Shown piece after piece: positions 1 to 8,622 of a stretch of DNA of 64,000 nt (positions are counted from its first letter, which is position 1; every line of letters starts with the position of its first letter). The stretch lies in assembly GCA_902462155.1 (NCBI GenBank), contig CABQAQ010000005.1, positions 101,486 through 165,485 of the forward strand, in the 5' to 3' direction. Origin of the DNA: an uncultured bacterium (GTDB lineage: Bacteria > Cyanobacteriota > Vampirovibrionia > Gastranaerophilales > Gastranaerophilaceae). The notes beneath the pieces are model-generated. The model was not told the DNA's origin and ran no database searches. It saw nothing but the letters and a program-made list of their open reading frames with translations. The translations under genes were made by a program, and so were the position numbers.

Positions 1-218
1 ATTAGATTTATATCTTTATGATCTAACAAGGATAATACTGATTTTAATTCTCTTTTTAATTCCTTAAAATCTAAAAGCAGATTAGATTTATTTAACTTAT
101 CACCTATTACATATACTTCGACTTTCCAATTATGACCGTGTTGATTTTCGCATTCGCCTTCATAATTTAATAAATGATGTGCTGCTGCAAAATTTGATTC
201 TACTTTTAATTCCCACAT
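1..218 (-). CDS. queD: 6-carboxytetrahydropterin synthase QueD family, 3' part missing
   Basis: The reading frame starts at ATG 216-218 and runs off the left edge of the window, leaving about 72 N-terminal residues. The start MWELKVESNFAAAHHL, then a Cys followed by a QHGHNWKVEV segment, is the N-terminal signature of the 6-pyruvoyl-tetrahydropterin synthase / QueD family. The His of AAHH and the HGH pair are zinc ligands in this family, and the Cys is the catalytic candidate. QueD converts dihydroneopterin triphosphate to 6-carboxytetrahydropterin in queuosine synthesis. That miaA, another tRNA-modification gene, lies just downstream in the same direction is only suggestive. Whether the missing C-terminal half is intact cannot be judged. 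Confidence 0.85.
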   Translation of the reverse strand, partial: MWELKVESNFAAAHHLLNYEGECENQHGHNWKVEVYVIGDKLNKSNLLLDFKELKRELKSVLSLLDHKDINL

Positions 219-314
219 TATTTTTCTATTCCCTTGTACTATCTTTCTTATTTTTTACTTAATTTTACTATAAATATTTTATATTTATCTTTTTATTTAA
301 AAAAAAACACTCTC

Positions 315-1223
315 TTAATTATTCCTATAAAGAAATAAAGTAGCCTCTAAAATTTTATCAAACGGCATTTTATCAAAATCAAACCATTTTATTTTATTAT
401 TACCCCTCATCCAACTTAATTGCCTCTTTGCATATCTCCTTGAATTCTGTTTTATTTTTTCTATTGATTCTTCAAGTGATATATTCCCTTCAAGATATTT
501 TATAACCTCATCATAACCAATAGTAGCTTCCATAATACTTAGTTTACCGTACTTTTCTAATAGTCTTTTTGTTTCTAAAACTATTCCTTTCTCAAACATT
601 ATATCTACTCTTTTATTAATTCTTTCATAAAGTTTTTGTCTATCTTCCGCTTTTAAACCTATCCATAGTACATTTTCTTCATCTTTTTTTGTTTTTTCTA
701 TCTGGGATAACTTCATATTTAAAGAATCCATAATTTCTAAAGCTCTTATTATCTTCACTTTATTATTTTTATGAATTTTTAAAGCTGTCTTCTCATCTTT
801 CTGAATCAATAATTTATATAACTCATCAGAAGATAATTTCTCTAAACTGTTTCTAAGCTCTATATCCGGCTCAACACGAGGTATATCATAATCTTGAAGT
901 AACGAACGAAAATAAAGTCCCGTTCCGCCTGTTACTATAGGAATCTTTCCTCTTGATCTTATATCTTCAATACAATTTCTAGCCTCATCTAAAAAATTAC
1001 CCACAGTATATTGATAACTCGGGTCTATAATATTTACAAGATGATGTCTTACTGACTCTAAATCTTCTACTGATGGCTTTGCTACTGCTATATCAAAATC
1101 TTTATAAATTAATCTTGAATCTGCAGAAATAATTTCCCCATTTATTTCTTTAGCTAACTCTATAGCTAATCTACTCTTACCCGATGCTGTCGGGCCTGTT
1201 ATTGCGATTATCTGTCTTCTCAT
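315..1223 (-). CDS. miaA: tRNA dimethylallyltransferase MiaA
   Basis: The enzyme transfers a dimethylallyl group to N6 of adenosine 37 in tRNAs reading codons that begin with U. The 302-aa protein has the P-loop GPTASGKS at residues 10-17, the ISADSR motif near residue 33, and the PIVTGGTGLYFRSLL segment typical of the family near residue 100. Length is normal. The ATG lies 47 nt inside the 3' end of the upstream membrane-protein gene, so the two are probably co-transcribed and may be translationally coupled. Confidence 0.95.
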   Translation of the reverse strand: MRRQIIAITGPTASGKSRLAIELAKEINGEIISADSRLIYKDFDIAVAKPSVEDLESVRHHLVNIIDPSYQYTVGNFLDEARNCIEDIRSRGKIPIVTGGTGLYFRSLLQDYDIPRVEPDIELRNSLEKLSSDELYKLLIQKDEKTALKIHKNNKVKIIRALEIMDSLNMKLSQIEKTKKDEENVLWIGLKAEDRQKLYERINKRVDIMFEKGIVLETKRLLEKYGKLSIMEATIGYDEVIKYLEGNISLEESIEKIKQNSRRYAKRQLSWMRGNNKIKWFDFDKMPFDKILEATLFLYRNN

Positions 1224-2025
1224 AATACGTTAAAAATATTAATATTGCCCAATAAGAGGTAAAATATGCTAATAATAATAAACCTATTGTACCTAGTATT
1301 ATATTATTACTAAATGCACTATTAAAAAATGATATTAATGTGCTTATAATATTCAGAAATATAAATAAACCAACATTTAAAAAGAAATGACGGAAAGTAA
1401 ATCCTACAGAACTTAAAAATGCTACTAATGGATTCTTCGTATTAAAAAACAAATCCGCATACCAAAACATTGTTAAAAATGAGTAGAAAAAATAAGTCCC
1501 GATTAATAATGACCCCCAACTAGTTATACTTACAGCTTTTTCTATTGGCATAGTATTTACATAATTATTCATAGATTCTACAGTTTCAACAGCAGACTTT
1601 AGCTCTTGGATTGTAAATTTTGGTGTTCCTATTGTGAATATTCCTATTTTATAAATAATATATGTAAATGCTAATAAAAATAATATATATAAAATTATTG
1701 AGCCTAAAACCGGCAATATATATTCACCTACTCCTATAAAGAATTCTTTTAATGTTTTTAATGAATCTATCTCTTTTTCTATTTTATTTTCATAATATCT
1801 TTTAGAATTCCAAATAATTTTTCTGGTCATAAAAAACCAACCGGATAAAAAACTTGCACTCATAACCAAGATTGTTACAAAAAATGCTAGAAACATTATA
1901 TTTGTTTTTGCCAAGAACATACCTGATGTTGTTAATGTCAATAAAAACAGATATAAGATAAAAGGTAAGGTAAGAAGTGTATTACCTTTAAGAATTATAA
2001 ATGACTCTTTTAATAAATTTAACAT
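1177..2025 (-). CDS. polytopic membrane protein, function unknown
   Basis: I do not recognise this 282-aa protein. It has about six strongly hydrophobic stretches: one near residues 18-40, a second near 42-66, a third and fourth around 100-130, one around 170-190, and the last spanning roughly 210-265. The short charged C-terminus contains KTDNRNNRP. It overlaps the start of miaA by 47 nt. On the minus strand a TATAAT sits only about 8 nt before the ATG and no Shine-Dalgarno is visible, so the mRNA could be leaderless. No motif suggests a substrate or activity. Confidence 0.7.
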   Translation of the reverse strand: MLNLLKESFIILKGNTLLTLPFILYLFLLTLTTSGMFLAKTNIMFLAFFVTILVMSASFLSGWFFMTRKIIWNSKRYYENKIEKEIDSLKTLKEFFIGVGEYILPVLGSIILYILFLLAFTYIIYKIGIFTIGTPKFTIQELKSAVETVESMNNYVNTMPIEKAVSITSWGSLLIGTYFFYSFLTMFWYADLFFNTKNPLVAFLSSVGFTFRHFFLNVGLFIFLNIISTLISFFNSAFSNNIILGTIGLLLLAYFTSYWAILIFLTYYEKTDNRNNRPDSIG

Positions 2026-2208
2026 AAGCTAAATTATAACATAAATTTTCTATAATTTAAAACACCATTTAGAATAATTTTATAATTATTTTCAACATAT
2101 TTTCCCTTATAAACGGGTAAATATTACTTATGCCATTCATCTTTTTATTTGATTTAGAATTTGAAATATTAATTTTTTGTTTATTTTTTAATAAAAATAA
2201 AAAAAAAG

Positions 2209-2217
2209 TGGTATAAA
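2209..2217 (+). promoter_or_regulatory. possible extended -10 promoter for dnaK
   Basis: TGGTATAAA (TGn plus TATAAA) lies about 55 nt upstream of the dnaK start. The -35 region is only a T-rich tract. No CIRCE inverted repeat (TTAGCACTC-N9-GAGTGCTAA) is present in the 245-nt divergent interval 2026-2270, so HrcA control is not supported here. Confidence 0.3.
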
Positions 2218-2270
2218 AATAAATATAGAAAATTATTTTAAATATATTCAAAGTAAAGGAGATATAAAAA

Positions 2271-4136
2271 ATGGCAAAAACAATAGGTATTGACTTAGGT
2301 ACTACAAACTCTGTAGTTGCGGTCATGGAAGGTGGTAAACCAACAGTAATAGCAAATGCAGAAGGATCAAGAACAACTCCTTCAATTGTAGGCTTTGCAA
2401 AAAATGGAGAAAGATTGGTAGGTCAATTAGCAAAAAGACAAGCTATATTAAACCCTGATAAAACAATCATCTCTATAAAAAGAGAAATGGGTAGCGATTA
2501 TAAAGTTAATATAGATGGCAAAGATTACTCTCCACAAGAGATATCAGCTATGATCTTAAGAAAACTAGCTGATGATGCTTCTTCATATCTAGGTGAAAAA
2601 GTTACATCTGCAGTAATAACAGTACCGGCATATTTTAACGATGCTCAAAGACAAGCTACAAAAGATGCAGGTAAAATAGCAGGTCTTGATGTTCTTCGTA
2701 TTGTTAACGAACCTACTGCTGCTGCTTTAGCTTATGGACTTGAAAAAGATAAACCTGAAAAAGTTCTTGTTTTCGACTTAGGTGGTGGTACTTTCGATGT
2801 ATCTGTCCTTGAAATAGGTGATGGTGTTCACGAAGTATTATCTACTTCTGGGGATACTCATTTAGGTGGTGATGATTTCGACCAAAAAATTATTAATTGG
2901 TTAGCTGATGAGTTCAAAAAACAAGAAGGTATCGACTTAAGAACTGATAAACAAGCTATGCAACGTCTTAAAGAAGCCAGTGAAAAAGCTAAATGTGAAT
3001 TATCATCAGTTGTAGAAACTAATATTAATTTACCATTTATTACTGCTGATGCTAATGGACCAAAACACTTAGATATTAGTTTAACACGTGCTAAGTTTGA
3101 AGAATTATCTCACGATCTTTTAGAAAGATGTAAAACTCCTGTAGAACAAGCTTTAAAAGATGCAGGTTTATCTAAAGGTGATATTGACGAGGTTGTTTTA
3201 GTTGGTGGATCTACTCGTATACCGGCTGTACAAGCTTTAGTAAAAGAATACACAGGTAAAGAACCTAACCAATCTGTTAACCCTGATGAAGTTGTAGCTG
3301 TTGGGGCTGCTATACAAGCCGGGGTCTTAGCTGGTGAAGTTAAAGATATCGTTCTTCTTGATGTTACTCCTTTAACTTTAGGTATTGAAACTTTAGGTGG
3401 AGTTATGACTCCTTTAGTTCCTAGAAATACTACTATTCCTGTTTCTAAATCACAAGTGTTCTCTACTGCAGAAAATAACCAAACAGCTGTTGACATTCAC
3501 GTACTTCAAGGTGAAAGACCTATGTCTAAAGATAATAAATCTTTAGGTATGTTCCGTTTAGATGGTATACCACCTGCTATGAGAGGTCTTCCTCAAATCG
3601 AAGTTACTTTTGATATTGATGCTAACGGTATTGTTAATGTATCTGCTAAAGATAAAGCTACTAATAAAGAACAAAAAATCACTATCACTAATTCTTCTAA
3701 CTTAACTGATGAGGATATCGATAGAATGGTTAAAGAAGCTGAAGCTAATGCTCAAGAAGATAAAAAGAAAAAAGAAGAAGCTGAAATAAGAAATAATGCT
3801 TCTAGTCTTATTACTTCTGCTGAAAGAATCGTTCAAGATTTAGAAGGTAAAATTGCTGATGCTGATAAAACTAAATTAGATCAAGAAAAAAATGCTTTAG
3901 AAGAAGCTTTAAAAACTAACAAACCAGCTGATGAACTTAAAAAATTATCCGAAGAGTTACAACAAACTATGTTCTCTATTTCTCAAGCTGCTTACCAAAG
4001 TGTTCAAAATGATGGTAATAATCAATCTTCATCTAATGACAATAATTCAGAAAATCAATCTAACTCTGATCAATCATCTTCTAACGATAATAACAACAAT
4101 GATGATGTTATTGATGCAGAATATACTAAAGAATAG
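2271..4136 (+). CDS. dnaK: molecular chaperone DnaK (Hsp70)
   Basis: ATP-dependent cytoplasmic chaperone. The 621-aa protein opens with the phosphate-binding motif IGIDLGTTNSVVAV and carries the hinge/ATPase motifs VFDLGGGTFDVSV and VLVGGSTRIPAVQ. The substrate-binding domain includes DVTPLTLGIETLGG, and the C-terminus is a helical lid. An AAAGGAG ribosome site precedes the ATG. Between the lid and the terminal DVIDAEYTKE there is a linker of about 35 residues made almost only of N, S, D and Q with a repeated SSSNDNN element. Neither dnaJ nor grpE is adjacent and the gene ends in its own terminator, so it seems to be a single-gene unit. Confidence 0.97.
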   Translation: MAKTIGIDLGTTNSVVAVMEGGKPTVIANAEGSRTTPSIVGFAKNGERLVGQLAKRQAILNPDKTIISIKREMGSDYKVNIDGKDYSPQEISAMILRKLADDASSYLGEKVTSAVITVPAYFNDAQRQATKDAGKIAGLDVLRIVNEPTAAALAYGLEKDKPEKVLVFDLGGGTFDVSVLEIGDGVHEVLSTSGDTHLGGDDFDQKIINWLADEFKKQEGIDLRTDKQAMQRLKEASEKAKCELSSVVETNINLPFITADANGPKHLDISLTRAKFEELSHDLLERCKTPVEQALKDAGLSKGDIDEVVLVGGSTRIPAVQALVKEYTGKEPNQSVNPDEVVAVGAAIQAGVLAGEVKDIVLLDVTPLTLGIETLGGVMTPLVPRNTTIPVSKSQVFSTAENNQTAVDIHVLQGERPMSKDNKSLGMFRLDGIPPAMRGLPQIEVTFDIDANGIVNVSAKDKATNKEQKITITNSSNLTDEDIDRMVKEAEANAQEDKKKKEEAEIRNNASSLITSAERIVQDLEGKIADADKTKLDQEKNALEEALKTNKPADELKKLSEELQQTMFSISQAAYQSVQNDGNNQSSSNDNNSENQSNSDQSSSNDNNNNDDVIDAEYTKE

Positions 4137-4162
4137 TATCTTATTTTTTCTTGTATTTTTAA

Positions 4163-4205
4163 AAAAAGCGGAACATTTTAATAAAATGTTCCGCTTTTTA
4201 TTTTA
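4163..4205 (+). terminator. rho-independent terminator of dnaK
   Basis: An 18-bp perfect stem (arms 4163-4180 and 4182-4199, core GCGGAACATTTT / AAAATGTTCCGC) is followed by a T-rich tail. Its A-run on the 5' side means it could also act on the minus strand. Confidence 0.9.
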
Positions 4206-4269
4206 TATTTAAAAATAACTTTATCACCAAAAAACTCTTTTTTAATGAAAATTAACTTTTAAAATTTTT

Positions 4270-6084
4270 TCAGATATTTACTTTCTTTATTTCTTCTTTT
4301 TCTTCTACAGGTAAGGTATTTCTAACATTTTGCTGTTCTTGATTTAATAATTTCTCTTGTAGTGCTTTAGCTTCTTGTTGCTTTTCTTTTGCTAATTTTT
4401 TTTCAGTCATTTTTCTATTATAAATAGGTAAAAGTACTCCTAAAGTTATGATAGAAAATCCTATATTTGCAACTTGGCATAATGCCCTTAGATTTTTACT
4501 CCCAGAACCTTTTACTTCTTCAAAGGATTTTACTTTCGTATTATTTAACCAATTACCAAATTTCTTCATTATACTATCATCAGCTTTTGATGTTTTAAAT
4601 CTGTTTAATAACGAAACTTTTGGATTTATTTTTTCTATTAAAGAAGCACAAGCTTTAGCTGCATAATCACCTAAAAAATATAAACCTGCAAATGATGCCG
4701 CATCTCTTACTAATGATTCTCTTAACTCATTTCTATCTTCTGATGCAAAAAATCTACTTACAAATGTTGCTACTGATATTATTCTACATTGATCCATTGT
4801 TGGATATAAACCATTAAATTGTAAGGTGTTTAAACTTGGCTTTTTATTCATCGATAATGCTCCTAAACCTATCATTACCGCACTTGCCATAATCTTTTCT
4901 AAAAAGAATTTCTTTTTCTCTTTACCTTCCAACTCTTTATGTGTTTCGCCTTTTTCAAAATCTTTATATATAGGCGCTCCCTTTTGTTTATATTTATGAC
5001 GAGTTATTGCTCTATTTATTGCTTGCGCACTCATCGCTAGAGGTAACACTATCCCCATTCCAAGCAAACTCTTTACATTTATAAACTTGCTTGTTTTTTT
5101 TGTAAAGTCATTTAAATTTTGATATACTTTATCTTGCTTAAATTTCCGCCCTAAATCAACCGTATCTCTTAAAAGATTTGATAAATTTGAATTAAATGGT
5201 TTATCATCACCTAAAAATCTTATCGTTTCTGATACTTTTGTCTGATCTACAAGGATATTATATGCTTTACTTATAGCCTTTTTTGTATCTTTTTTTGACA
5301 TCTTATCATCTAATATCGCATTTGTTAAAAGATCAACAGCTTCAGAAAAATTCTTCATTTTATCTTTATTTGCTTTTGGATCCCAGATAAACTCGGAAAA
5401 ACTTTTCCATCGATTATCCTCATATCCTTCAAGATTACTCAAAACAGATGATACGTAGTTCTTTACTTCTATATCAACCTTGGGTCTTAACGATTCACGA
5501 GCTGATGCTATATCATCAGCTTTTAACGTACCTGCTATACTTTTCACCTTTACTTCTTCATCAAGTGAGTATTTAAAAACATCCTTTGGATCTTTTTTAC
5601 CCAAATAATTCATATATAAATTTGGAAAGGCATTTGATCCCTCATATATTGAGGCTAATTTTTCGACTGTTTCTTGATTAGCCCAACTATTTGACATTTT
5701 TAAATTCCCAAATTTTGAAAAGAACGGCTTCTCTAATAATTTAGCTCCACCAAGCACTATAAATCCAGGAATAAGACAATCTATAATTAATCCGGAAAAT
5801 TCTCGCCTTGCTGTTTCTAATGCTGCCGGCACTCCTGCTGTTTTCAAGTCTACTACCGTTCTTGGTACATTTGTTGATACTGTATCTATAAATGATACAC
5901 CTAATATTGGATATTTATCGCACATATGCAATCCCTTAGTCACAGGATCTAGTATACCCTTGAATTCAGGTTTCGTACTATCCATATTACTATTTATATT
6001 ATTATTCTCTTTTTCTTTTTTGTTTTTTCTCTTTCCGACTAATTGTGTTTCTAATAATGGATCTGTTGTTAATCTTACTGTCAT
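4270..6084 (-). CDS. large uncharacterised membrane protein (604 aa)
   Basis: I do not recognise this protein. The N-terminal ~45 residues are charged and low in complexity (K, E, N-rich). Next comes a segment around residues 55-95 with FIDTVSTNVPRTVVDLKTAG. Hydrophobic helices occur near residues 97-115, 340-365, 390-410, 430-450, 465-490 and 540-560. The long middle section (about 130-330) is soluble, charged and helical. The C-terminus is a K/E/Q-rich coiled coil. It is a single gene facing away from the phase-variable glycosyltransferase at 6325. It may belong to a lineage-specific family; a weaker architectural echo is the 368-aa gene at 8623. Confidence 0.65.
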   Translation of the reverse strand: MTVRLTTDPLLETQLVGKRKNKKEKENNNINSNMDSTKPEFKGILDPVTKGLHMCDKYPILGVSFIDTVSTNVPRTVVDLKTAGVPAALETARREFSGLIIDCLIPGFIVLGGAKLLEKPFFSKFGNLKMSNSWANQETVEKLASIYEGSNAFPNLYMNYLGKKDPKDVFKYSLDEEVKVKSIAGTLKADDIASARESLRPKVDIEVKNYVSSVLSNLEGYEDNRWKSFSEFIWDPKANKDKMKNFSEAVDLLTNAILDDKMSKKDTKKAISKAYNILVDQTKVSETIRFLGDDKPFNSNLSNLLRDTVDLGRKFKQDKVYQNLNDFTKKTSKFINVKSLLGMGIVLPLAMSAQAINRAITRHKYKQKGAPIYKDFEKGETHKELEGKEKKKFFLEKIMASAVMIGLGALSMNKKPSLNTLQFNGLYPTMDQCRIISVATFVSRFFASEDRNELRESLVRDAASFAGLYFLGDYAAKACASLIEKINPKVSLLNRFKTSKADDSIMKKFGNWLNNTKVKSFEEVKGSGSKNLRALCQVANIGFSIITLGVLLPIYNRKMTEKKLAKEKQQEAKALQEKLLNQEQQNVRNTLPVEEKEEIKKVNI

Positions 6085-6271
6085 TGGCTAATACTCTTTC
6101 AAAAAATACTATTTTTTATTTTGTTTATTTCAACTTTCAAAAACTTTTTTATTTGCTACTTTTTTATGTAAACTTTTTGTAAACTTATTACAATACCAAA
6201 AATATGTTACTTAAAATCCTCTTTATAAAACGCTTTTAAGAATCTTGCTAGCCTTGTCAAATCCTTAATAA

Positions 6272-6300
6272 TTGTTAATATTACATTTTTATGCTATTAT
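6272..6300 (+). promoter_or_regulatory. sigma-70 promoter of the repeat-controlled glycosyltransferase
   Basis: TTGTTA (6272-6277) and TATTAT (6295-6300) are separated by exactly 17 nt, 25 nt upstream of the ATG at 6325. An AAAGGA ribosome site follows at 6314-6319. Transcription and initiation signals therefore look intact although the reading frame is interrupted. Confidence 0.65.
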
Positions 6301-6324
6301 TTTTTTATATTATAAAGGATTACA

Positions 6325-7342
6325 ATGACACAAGACACAAGACACAAGACACAAGACACAAGACACAAGACACAAGACACAAGAAGTAACAGTAAACGAT
6401 ATTGATGTCTTTATTACCACTCATAATCGCTCTAAATGGTTGCAAGAATCTATTGATAGTATTCTAAATCAAACCGTAAATGTCAAAAATATAACCGTTC
6501 TCGATAATGAAAGCACTGATAACACAGCTGATGTTGTAGCAACTTATAAAAATCAAGGGGTTAACTATGTAAAAACTTTTGGATTTATGGGAAATTACAA
6601 AAAAGCTAAAGAGCTTATGAACAAAAAATATGTAATGCTATTCCATGATGATGATATTTTACATCCTTCTTATTTTGAAATGGCTCTTAAAGTTATTAAT
6701 AAATACAATAACATAGCTTTAGTAACAACAAGATTAGTAGAATTTAAAAATAATGACAGACCAAAATTTAAAGAAAATATTTCCCAAATACATTACCACT
6801 TTAAAACACAAAAAGATTTCGCTTTAAACATGTATTTTATGGAAAGAATTGCTTATGCGCCTGCTATTTTTAAAACCGAATATTATTTAAAAGAAGATAT
6901 AGAATACGAAAAATATACTAAATTTAACGATTGGCCTTTAATGGTCAAAATCACAAAATACGGCGAAAGTTGTCTGTTCTGCGATCCTAATTTGATGCTA
7001 ACCAGAAGACACGATTCTCAAGACGGATACTCTAATATTAATAATCCTAATGTTGATCAGGTTATTAATTGGGATAAAATCTTTTACGATGCTTTTGCTA
7101 AAAATAAAAATAGCAAATATCATTACTTTTATATTAATTATTGTCAACATTTTTTAAAAACACGATTTGATCTTTATCTTAAACCTCATAATCCTAATCT
7201 GTCTTATCAAGATTTTCTTAATATTGCTAGAGAAAAAGGTCTTACTATTGACGAAGAACATTGCCTTGACATTAATTTCCGAAAAGAACGTGACCATTTC
7301 CTTGTTGATCTAAAATACAAAGATAGAGTGGAATCTCTATAA
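6325..7342 (+). CDS. family 2 glycosyltransferase, phase-variable, out of frame in this copy
   Basis: A GT2-type transferase starts in the body frame with DVFITTHNRSKWLQESI and continues with LDNESTDNTADVV and the DxD-type HDDD; it likely transfers a sugar from a nucleotide sugar. The ATG at 6325 has a good AAAGGA site and promoter. However, it is followed by eight copies of a 7-nt repeat and reads into TGA at 6403-6405 after 26 codons. The enzyme body (positions congruent to 6440 mod 3) has a TGA overlapping the ATG, and its only in-frame conventional start is a TTG at 6440, inside the conserved domain and lacking a ribosome site. Loss of one repeat unit (7 copies), or gain of two (10), would fuse ATG and body into a protein of about 336 aa at 7 copies. 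The gene is therefore best read as a slipped-strand ON/OFF locus caught OFF rather than as a dead pseudogene, since the remaining ~300 codons are intact. Confidence 0.8.
6328..6383. repeat. heptanucleotide tandem repeat (ACACAAG)8
   Basis: Eight perfect, uninterrupted copies of ACACAAG begin immediately after the ATG at 6325. Because 7 is not a multiple of 3, each unit gained or lost shifts the downstream frame. In frame the tract encodes a repeating TQDTRHK heptapeptide. No stop codon occurs within the repeat in any of the three forward frames. Confidence 0.95.
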
Positions 7343-7527
7343 TATTAACTTTTCTTTTTAATTCAGCAATCAACTTAAATTTACTATTTTATTCTTTTTT
7401 TATATATTTATACAAATGTTAAGCAATATTAACTGCCATATTCAAATATTAAAAAATGTAAAATCGATACTACAACTGTATTACACACTATTGTGTTACA
7501 AAATGTTAACAAAATCAGACAAAAAGC

Positions 7528-7555
7528 TAAAGTTTTTCGTAATTCTTGCCGATAA
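7528..7555 (+). promoter_or_regulatory. flagellar sigma-28 (FliA/SigD-type) promoter
   Basis: TAAAGTTT (7528-7535), 12 nt, GCCGATAA (7548-7555). Both boxes are exact matches to the known FliA consensus, with a spacer one nt longer than the enterobacterial 11. It lies 45 nt upstream of the ATG at 7601, with an AAGGAG site in between. Confidence 0.75.
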
Positions 7556-7600
7556 ATATCATGTGTATCGTAAATAAAGAAAATATAAGGAGCGTCAATT

Positions 7601-8488
7601 ATGGGTATGTCAGCATCACAAGCAAGATTTTTAGCACTAACTGCAAAGAAAAGTAACATCGAATATCAAGGTCAACAAATAAACCAATCTAGAACAATTC
7701 TAGCTAACCAAAGTTCTAATTTATTTAATAAAATGCTTCAAATTTCAGTTCCTACAGCACCAAATAAAGCATCTTATACTAAAATAGGCTACAACTTCAA
7801 TGATGGAAACAAAAATGTTACTATCACTGATACTAAAGTTTCAAATAACGGCGACAATTATTTATTTAATATTGATAATAAACAAGAATCTTTAACTTTT
7901 AAAACAGGCTCTTTCAATAAAGCAGAAGTCACTTTTGCTGACGGGTCAAAGGGAATGTTCTCTCTTTTAGATAAAGCTCAAGATGATTATCCTAAAGTTG
8001 ATGGTATGAAAGTAGTTTCTTACCAAAAAGGTAATGAAACTTATTACACCTATCTCCCAGAAGAAGATTGGCAAGCTTTAAAAGATGATAAAGCCTTTAT
8101 CGCTTGGGGATCAACTAGTAAAACTTATGGCAATGCAAGTGTTTATTCAAGTGCAAATGTTAGTAAATCTAATAATGGTCAAATAAATAGCGTTTCTTTT
8201 AATGGTAACGTTTATGGTGGAGCCACTTATAACCTTACTCCAACTACTTATACAGATGAAGATGCTTATGAAGCTGCTTATAATAAATACTTGTATGATC
8301 AAGCTAACTATGAAAAATTAACTAATGATATTAATGCTCAAACAGAAGCTCTACAACAAGAAGATCGTACTTTAGAACTTCAATTAAAACAACTTGATAC
8401 TGAACATAACGCAATCCAAACTGAAATTGATGCCGTTCAAAAAGTTGTACAAAAAAACGTTGAAACTTCTTTTAAAACTTTCGGTTAA
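7601..8488 (+). CDS. sigma-28-controlled protein of unknown function (MGMSASQARFLAL family)
   Basis: This 295-aa protein has no signal peptide. It begins MGMSASQARFLALTAKKSN and continues as an amphipathic helix (about residues 1-50). A Gly/Asn/Thr-rich beta-type middle follows (about 55-215), and a long coiled-coil C-terminus (about 220-295) ends in ETSFKTFG. Terminal helices around a beta core are the general build of flagellar axial proteins, but I see no flagellin or hook signature. A strong ribosome site (AAGGAG, 8 nt spacing) and the upstream sigma-28 promoter suggest a late flagellar-regulon product, possibly exported without a cleaved signal. It is monocistronic, ending in two hairpins. 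Confidence 0.75.
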   Translation: MGMSASQARFLALTAKKSNIEYQGQQINQSRTILANQSSNLFNKMLQISVPTAPNKASYTKIGYNFNDGNKNVTITDTKVSNNGDNYLFNIDNKQESLTFKTGSFNKAEVTFADGSKGMFSLLDKAQDDYPKVDGMKVVSYQKGNETYYTYLPEEDWQALKDDKAFIAWGSTSKTYGNASVYSSANVSKSNNGQINSVSFNGNVYGGATYNLTPTTYTDEDAYEAAYNKYLYDQANYEKLTNDINAQTEALQQEDRTLELQLKQLDTEHNAIQTEIDAVQKVVQKNVETSFKTFG

Positions 8489-8495
8489 TAATTAA

Positions 8496-8537
8496 AAACA
8501 TCGAATCAAGCTTTTTAAGCTTTGATTTCGATGTTTT
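8496..8537 (+). terminator. imperfect hairpin after the 295-aa gene
   Basis: Arms ACATCGAATCAAGCTT and AAGCTTTGATTTCGATGT pair with two single-base bulges around a TTT loop. The T tail is only four long. It is the first of two stacked hairpins behind the gene at 7601. Confidence 0.45.
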
Positions 8538-8589
8538 CAACAAAATTTTTAATTCTTTATATTTTTGATACGATACGATTTCTAATTTT

Positions 8590-8621
8590 ATCCTTCTTTA
8601 TATAATAAGAAGGATTTTTTT
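8590..8621 (+). terminator. rho-independent terminator
   Basis: Perfect 9-bp stem ATCCTTCTT / AAGAAGGAT (8590-8598 with 8607-8615), 8-nt loop, then seven T. It ends plus-strand transcription just before the convergent stop codon at 8623. Confidence 0.8.
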
Positions 8622-8622
8622 A

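Noticed and set aside
2026..2270. CIRCE element controlling dnaK
   Set aside because: No TTAGCACTC inverted repeat is present in the interval.
3110..3496. Minus-strand ORF inside dnaK
   Set aside because: It is antisense to a fully conserved protein and has no ribosome site; a frame shadow. The same holds for the T-rich Leu/Ser-only plus-strand frames opposite panB, yvcK, pxpA, hcp, atpA and the b genes.
6328..6383. Tandem repeat resembling a short CRISPR or satellite
   Set aside because: The unit is 7 nt with no spacers, and it sits inside the start of an ORF; it is a simple-sequence repeat.
6440..7342. Glycosyltransferase starting at TTG 6440 as the native gene
   Set aside because: That start removes the conserved DVFITTHNR strand that binds the nucleotide sugar and has no ribosome site; the domain clearly extends upstream.
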